Of a DNA stretch of 36,314 nt, positions 31,872-36,314 are shown piece after piece. The stretch spans positions 1 to 36,314 of the forward strand of contig CAJUKL010000020.1 of assembly GCA_910587195.1 (NCBI GenBank). The letters run 5' to 3'. The notes under the pieces were generated by a model that was not told where the DNA came from, did not search any database, and saw only the letters and a program-made list of their open reading frames with translations. Numbering within the stretch: the stretch's first letter is position 1; the number at the start of each line of letters is the position of its first letter. Origin of the DNA: an uncultured Clostridia bacterium. Its GTDB lineage: Bacteria; Bacillota; Clostridia; Lachnospirales; Anaerotignaceae. Both the position numbers and the translations under genes were made by a program.

Positions 31872-34800
31872 TCAAGAAAGCGAAAATAGAGAAAGTTGAT
31901 TTGTTTCAGGAATTCCTTTTAAAACACCATTTTCTTTTAATAATTCAACAAGAGTTTTTCCAACAGAAGTTCTTTGCTTAAATTCTTCTATAGTTTTAAA
32001 TTCTCCACCATTTTCTCTGCCTTCCACAATCCCCTGCGCAGCAGTATCTCCCAAGCCTTGTAAAGAGTTAAATGGCGGAATTAAAGCATTTCCTTCTATA
32101 ATAAACCGTTTGGCATCCGATTTATATAAATCAATGGGTAAAAAGTGAAACCCTCTTGCATAAAATTCTATGACAATTTCCAATACCGTCAGTTTATTTT
32201 TTTCTTTTGTAGTTGCTTCCATTCCTTTTTCGTTAATGTCATGAATCGCCTTTTTTGCTGTTTCTTCTCCTAAACACATAGAAACATAATCAAAGTCATC
32301 GCAGGCTCTAATACTAAAATAGGAAGCATAATAAGCCAATGGATAATTTACTTTAAAATACGCAATGCGGAACGCCATCATAACATAAGCAGCTGCATGT
32401 GCCTTTGGAAACATATACTTAATTTTTTGGCAGGAATCAATATACCAGTCTGGCACATTGTTTGCCTTCATGTCAGCAATATCATTTTCATCTAAGCCTT
32501 TTCCCTTACGCACTTTTTCCATAATTTTAAAAGATTTTTTCTTTTCCACACCCTTGTTAATCAAATAAATCATAATACTGTCGCGGGTGGAAATAGTTTC
32601 TTTTAAGGTAATGACTCTATTTTCTATTAAAGTTTGTGCATTTCCAATCCAAACATCTGTTCCATGAGATAAGCCAGAAATTCTTAATAAATCTGCAAAT
32701 GTTTTTGGCTTGGTATCTAGCAACATTTGTCTGACAAATTTTGTACCAAATTCCGGAATTCCTAGCGTACCTGTTTCACAGCCAATCTGTTCTGGCGTTA
32801 CCCCTAATACTTTTGGCGATTCAAATAAGGACATGGTATCTTTATCGCCTAGGGAAACACTTTGCGGATTAACTCCAGTTAAGTCATAAAGCATACGGAT
32901 TACAGTAGGATCGTCGTGTCCAAGCAAGTCTAATTTTAAAAGTCGTCCACTGATAGAATGATAATCAAAATGAGTTGTGGTAACGGTAGAATTGACATCA
33001 TTTGCAGGTCTTTGGATAGGGCAAAACTCATAAATATCATGGTCACTAGGAACAATCATCAATCCACCAGGATGTTGTCCTGTTGTTCTTTTGACACCTG
33101 TACAACCTTGCACTAAACGGTTAATTTCTGCATTATGGGGTGTCATTTCTTTTTTGTCAAAATATTTTTTTACAAAACCATAAGCGGTTTTATCCGCTAA
33201 AGTGCCAATGGTTCCCGCTTTAAAAACATGACCCTTTCCAAATAATTCTTCCGTATAAGCATGGGCAGTCTGCTGATATTCTCCAGAAAAATTTAAGTCA
33301 ATATCTGGTTCTTTATCTCCATCAAAGCCTAAAAAAGTTTCAAAAGGAATATCATGTCCTTCTTTGTTGAGTAAGGTACCACATATCGGACATTTTTTAT
33401 CTGGCATATCACAACCGCTTCCTTCTTCCATGGCTGCTGCTTTGACAACATCAGAATCAAAATCAGAATACTTGCAGTTTGGGCACACATAATGTGGTGG
33501 TAAAGAGTTTACTTCTGTAATTCCTGCCATATTTGCTACAAAAGAGGAGCCAACAGACCCACGAGAACCCACTAAATAGCCATCTGCAACAGATTTCCAA
33601 ACCAATTTTTGCGCAATAATATAAAGTACAGAAAAACCATTTTTAATAATAGAATTTAATTCCTTATCTAGTCTTTGCTGTACAATTTCAGGTAGAGGGT
33701 CACCATAAATGGAAATTGCTTTTTCCATTGTAATTTGTTTTAATTCTTCTTCTGCTCCTTCAATTTTTGGAGGAAAGGTTTCATCTGGAATCGGTTTTAT
33801 GTTTTCAATCATGTCTGCAATTTTGTTGGTGTTAGTAATGACAATTTCCTCTGCTTTTTGCTCTCCCAGATATTGAAATTCTAATAGCATTTCTTCTGTT
33901 GTTCTATAATATAAAGGAGCTTGATTTTCCACATCAGAAAAACCTTCTGCCGCCATAATTACTTTACGATAAATAGCATCTTCTGGGTCAATAAAATGCG
34001 TGTCGCAAGTTGCCACAACAAGTTTATTATGTTCTTCTCCCAACTGTATAATTTTTCGGTTAAAATCTTTGACATCTTCTATACTATTGACCGCTGTAAT
34101 TTTTGGGGAAGCGACCATAAATTGATTATTTCCGAGTGGTTGTATTTCCAAATAGTCATAAAAATTTATAATTTCGTTAATTTCTTGTTTAGATTTATGG
34201 TCAAGTAATGCTCTATATAATTCTCCTGCTTCACAAGCACTTCCTATAATTAAACCTTCTTTTAGTTTTAGATATTCACTTTTTGGAATTCGTGGTTTTC
34301 TATAAAAATAATCAATATGTGACTTAGAAACCAATTCATATAAATTTCTTAATCCCACGCTATTTTTTACTAAGATAATCGCATGATAATATTTTAATTT
34401 ATTATAATTTACAGTTTTGCTTGCTAACACGTTAATTTCATTGATATTAGTTAATCCTTTTTCTGCAAGTTTATCTAATAATTTGATAAAAATTTTAGCA
34501 GTTGCCTCTGCGTCATTGACAGCTCGGTGATGCCCTTTTAAAGAAACATCTAAATGTTCTGCAACAATATTTAACTTATGGCTTTTTAACTCTGGTAACA
34601 AGGTTCTGGATAACTCCAGTGTATCTAATACTGTATTATCAACAGAAGGCAATAAAAGTGTTTCTGCATTTTTTCGGATAAAGCCCACATCAAAATTTGC
34701 ATTATGCGCCACAAGGATACTATTTCCACAAAATTCTAAAAATTTAGGCAATATTTCCGTAATCAAAGGGGCATCTTTTAGCATATCATCTGTAATATTT

Positions 34801-36221
34801 GTCAATTTTATAATTTCCTCGCTCAATTTGACCTGTGGATTTACAAAGGTACTAAAACGGTCTATAATTTTTCCATTTTCCACTTTTACCGCACCAATTT
34901 CTGTAATCTTGTGATTTTCCTTAGAAAGTCCAGTTGTTTCAATATCAAATACTACAAAAGTATCATCTAATGTTTGCCCCCTTGGACAAGTAACAACATT
35001 TCCCAGGTCATCAATCAGATATGCCTCCACACCATAGATAATTTTTAAATCCGAACCTTTTGCAGCATTCATAGCATCCGGGAAAGCTTGTACTACACCA
35101 TGGTCTGTAATAGCGATTGCTTGATGTCCCCATTCGATTGCCCGCTTGATATAGGTTTTAACATTGGTTACGCCATCCATACTGCTCATTTGGGTATGCA
35201 AATGCAATTCAACTCTTTTTTGTGCTGCATTATCTTTTCGTTTGGGAGGTGCCTGTGCCAGCATAATATTTTTTGCCATAATATTAATTTCTTTGGCATA
35301 TTTATCAAATTGCACATCACCTTGTACCCGTACATAGCTGCCTGTTTTAATAAATTCTTTTAATTCTTTTTCAAACACATTTTTTTTCTCAAAAAACTTG
35401 ACTGTTGTTGAATCTGTCAAGTCTGTAATATCAAAAGAAACAACATATTTTTCGCCTTTAATTTCTCTTGCTTCTACATTAAAAATATTTCCCTCAATAA
35501 TAACTTTTTCGCCTTCTATTTTGCTGTCAAAGATTTTAGAAACGTTGCCACTAAATTCTTTTCCATAAATAATTCCTTTTGAAACGTTTTCAGAAACTAC
35601 TTCCATTTCCTGTACAGAACGAGTTTGCTGTATCTCTGCTTGCTTTGCATTAATTTGTTCTATCAATTCTTTTTCTTTTAAAATTTGACGTTGTGACATT
35701 TTTTCTTTTTCTTCTTGGGAAAGGTGAATGTCTTTAAATAAAACAGGGTATTGCAAACCAACTTCTTGCGCCAGCCATTGCTGTACTTTTTCAGCTATTC
35801 CTTTTTTTGACATATAATAAGCCATATTATTTTTAACATGGATAAATAATTTTTTTTGCTCCACTTTCCAAAAAGAATCTTTTATGACTCCTTTGCATAC
35901 GGGACTTTGTTCAGAAATTTTATAAGATATATTTTCCCAATATCGTTCTATTATTTCTCCATCAGAAAGTTCTTGTACTTGAAAAAACGGAATAATTTTT
36001 ATTGTTTCCACAGGTAACAAGCGAAATAATTCTTCTTTTAGCTGTTGAAGCAAGGGATAATTTAATATTTCTTTAGAAGTCAAATGCAGCTCTAACTCCT
36101 TATCTGATTTACTGATAATAATGTTTGTTATGGTGGTACTGCAAAGAGCAGATTGTAAAGTATAAGAAAGTGGTATTTTTCTAAAAACGCTTGAAAATGT
36201 TTGTGGTATCATGATAGTCAT
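31872..36221 (-). CDS. polC: DNA polymerase III PolC, Gram-positive replicative polymerase
   Basis: 1449 residues, full length. Order: N-terminal domain (1-200), OB domain (about 220-325), PHP domain opening RVELHLHTQMSSMDG (336-350), the 3'-5' proofreading exonuclease inserted in it (about 421-580: VVFDIETTGLS with Asp426/Glu428, VAHNANFD, HHRAVNDAEAT), Cys4 zinc site (VCPNC ... CPICG), palm with PDIDLNFSGEYQ, fingers and C-terminal region. It copies chromosomal DNA at the fork. The usual C-terminus is the beta-clamp motif QLSLF; here NQLSLF is followed by an extra SLS encoded by adjoining repeat sequence. Start: ATG 36221 is only 1-2 nt after AAAGGA, so ATG 36212 (10-11 nt away) is a good alternative. 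Confidence 0.97.
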   Translation of the reverse strand: MTIMIPQTFSSVFRKIPLSYTLQSALCSTTITNIIISKSDKELELHLTSKEILNYPLLQQLKEELFRLLPVETIKIIPFFQVQELSDGEIIERYWENISYKISEQSPVCKGVIKDSFWKVEQKKLFIHVKNNMAYYMSKKGIAEKVQQWLAQEVGLQYPVLFKDIHLSQEEKEKMSQRQILKEKELIEQINAKQAEIQQTRSVQEMEVVSENVSKGIIYGKEFSGNVSKIFDSKIEGEKVIIEGNIFNVEAREIKGEKYVVSFDITDLTDSTTVKFFEKKNVFEKELKEFIKTGSYVRVQGDVQFDKYAKEINIMAKNIMLAQAPPKRKDNAAQKRVELHLHTQMSSMDGVTNVKTYIKRAIEWGHQAIAITDHGVVQAFPDAMNAAKGSDLKIIYGVEAYLIDDLGNVVTCPRGQTLDDTFVVFDIETTGLSKENHKITEIGAVKVENGKIIDRFSTFVNPQVKLSEEIIKLTNITDDMLKDAPLITEILPKFLEFCGNSILVAHNANFDVGFIRKNAETLLLPSVDNTVLDTLELSRTLLPELKSHKLNIVAEHLDVSLKGHHRAVNDAEATAKIFIKLLDKLAEKGLTNINEINVLASKTVNYNKLKYYHAIILVKNSVGLRNLYELVSKSHIDYFYRKPRIPKSEYLKLKEGLIIGSACEAGELYRALLDHKSKQEINEIINFYDYLEIQPLGNNQFMVASPKITAVNSIEDVKDFNRKIIQLGEEHNKLVVATCDTHFIDPEDAIYRKVIMAAEGFSDVENQAPLYYRTTEEMLLEFQYLGEQKAEEIVITNTNKIADMIENIKPIPDETFPPKIEGAEEELKQITMEKAISIYGDPLPEIVQQRLDKELNSIIKNGFSVLYIIAQKLVWKSVADGYLVGSRGSVGSSFVANMAGITEVNSLPPHYVCPNCKYSDFDSDVVKAAAMEEGSGCDMPDKKCPICGTLLNKEGHDIPFETFLGFDGDKEPDIDLNFSGEYQQTAHAYTEELFGKGHVFKAGTIGTLADKTAYGFVKKYFDKKEMTPHNAEINRLVQGCTGVKRTTGQHPGGLMIVPSDHDIYEFCPIQRPANDVNSTVTTTHFDYHSISGRLLKLDLLGHDDPTVIRMLYDLTGVNPQSVSLGDKDTMSLFESPKVLGVTPEQIGCETGTLGIPEFGTKFVRQMLLDTKPKTFADLLRISGLSHGTDVWIGNAQTLIENRVITLKETISTRDSIMIYLINKGVEKKKSFKIMEKVRKGKGLDENDIADMKANNVPDWYIDSCQKIKYMFPKAHAAAYVMMAFRIAYFKVNYPLAYYASYFSIRACDDFDYVSMCLGEETAKKAIHDINEKGMEATTKEKNKLTVLEIVIEFYARGFHFLPIDLYKSDAKRFIIEGNALIPPFNSLQGLGDTAAQGIVEGRENGGEFKTIEEFKQRTSVGKTLVELLKENGVLKGIPETNQLSLFSLS

Positions 36222-36264
36222 ATCCTTTCTGTAGGTTTTAAAAAAAGGGAATTATGCTTTTTAA

Positions 36265-36314
36265 CCAAATTTAGCAAGAATTCCTCCGCCTCTATAGGCG
36301 GGGGATGAATTGCG
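36265..36314 (-). mobile_element. Terminal hairpin of an IS200/IS605-type element (tnpB side), edge fragment
   Basis: On the minus strand the end reads CGCAATTCATCC, then CCCGCCT/AGGCGGAGG hairpin with a 4-nt loop, then AATTCTTGC. This GCAATTCATCC-hairpin-TTCTTGC arrangement is how many TnpB-bearing elements end, where it is also the 3' part of the guide RNA. The body, with any tnpB, would lie to the right of the window, transcribed leftward toward polC. The exact end is not determinable here. The GC-rich stem stands out in this AT-rich region. Confidence 0.6.

Noticed and set aside
1..36314. tRNA or rRNA genes
   Set aside because: No cloverleaf with TTCGA-type T-arm and no conserved rRNA blocks were seen on either strand.

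Overview
The window looks like chromosomal DNA of an endospore-forming, low-GC, anaerobic Clostridia-type Firmicute. The evidence is AT-rich sequence with strong Shine-Dalgarno sites, a complete eight-gene spoIIIA sporulation operon behind a sigma-E-like promoter, the Gram-positive replicase PolC, and two very large S-layer-homology (SLH) proteins. I cannot name the species; a Lachnospirales-like lineage is a guess.

Layout. 1-3374 (-): N-terminal 1124 codons of an SLH surface protein running off the left edge. 3672-6033 (-): an ApbE flavin transferase lipoprotein and a divergent LysA-type decarboxylase. 6168-10345 (+): a KdpDE-like two-component pair (kinase without the N-terminal KdpD domain), three tandem paralogous small proteins of unknown function, and galM. 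10560-11324 (+): an orphan zinc-ribbon protein. 11417-12424 (-): gapA. 12957-18177 (-): spoIIIAA-AH. 18559-22841 (+): a LytTR regulator behind a long leader, then an aromatic amino acid cluster (DAHP synthase, prephenate dehydrogenase, EPSP synthase), followed by an SGNH hydrolase. 23758-26837 (+): a secreted copper-amine-oxidase-N-domain protein and release factor 3. 26912-30976 (-): a second giant SLH protein. 31872-36221 (-): polC. The last 50 bases look like the terminal hairpin of an IS200/IS605-type (TnpB-bearing) element lying mostly beyond the right edge.

The most unusual content is a family of about 180-bp non-coding repeats, five copies in this window (12707, 16450, 23503, 31343, 31694). 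Each begins with a short TGAA-loop hairpin and ends with a long AAGCTT hairpin. Between them is an internal hairpin that keeps its pairing through double compensatory changes between copies. Three copies sit in the sense direction directly on the 3' end of a gene (spoIIIAB, the SGNH hydrolase, polC), and in each case the repeat-derived string CTTTCTTRA supplies the last codons and the stop (-Leu-Ser-stop). One copy splits the otherwise tightly packed spoIIIA operon. Two copies downstream of polC are in tandem and carry extra covarying hairpins and a duplicated 57-bp module. No protein in the window explains them. They may be a structured 3'-UTR RNA family or a non-autonomous hairpin-ended mobile element.

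Functionally, most of the window is housekeeping: glycolysis, sugar mutarotation, lysine and aromatic amino acid synthesis, replication, translation termination and sporulation. Envelope genes (two SLH proteins, ApbE, the CuAO-N protein) are interleaved with these.
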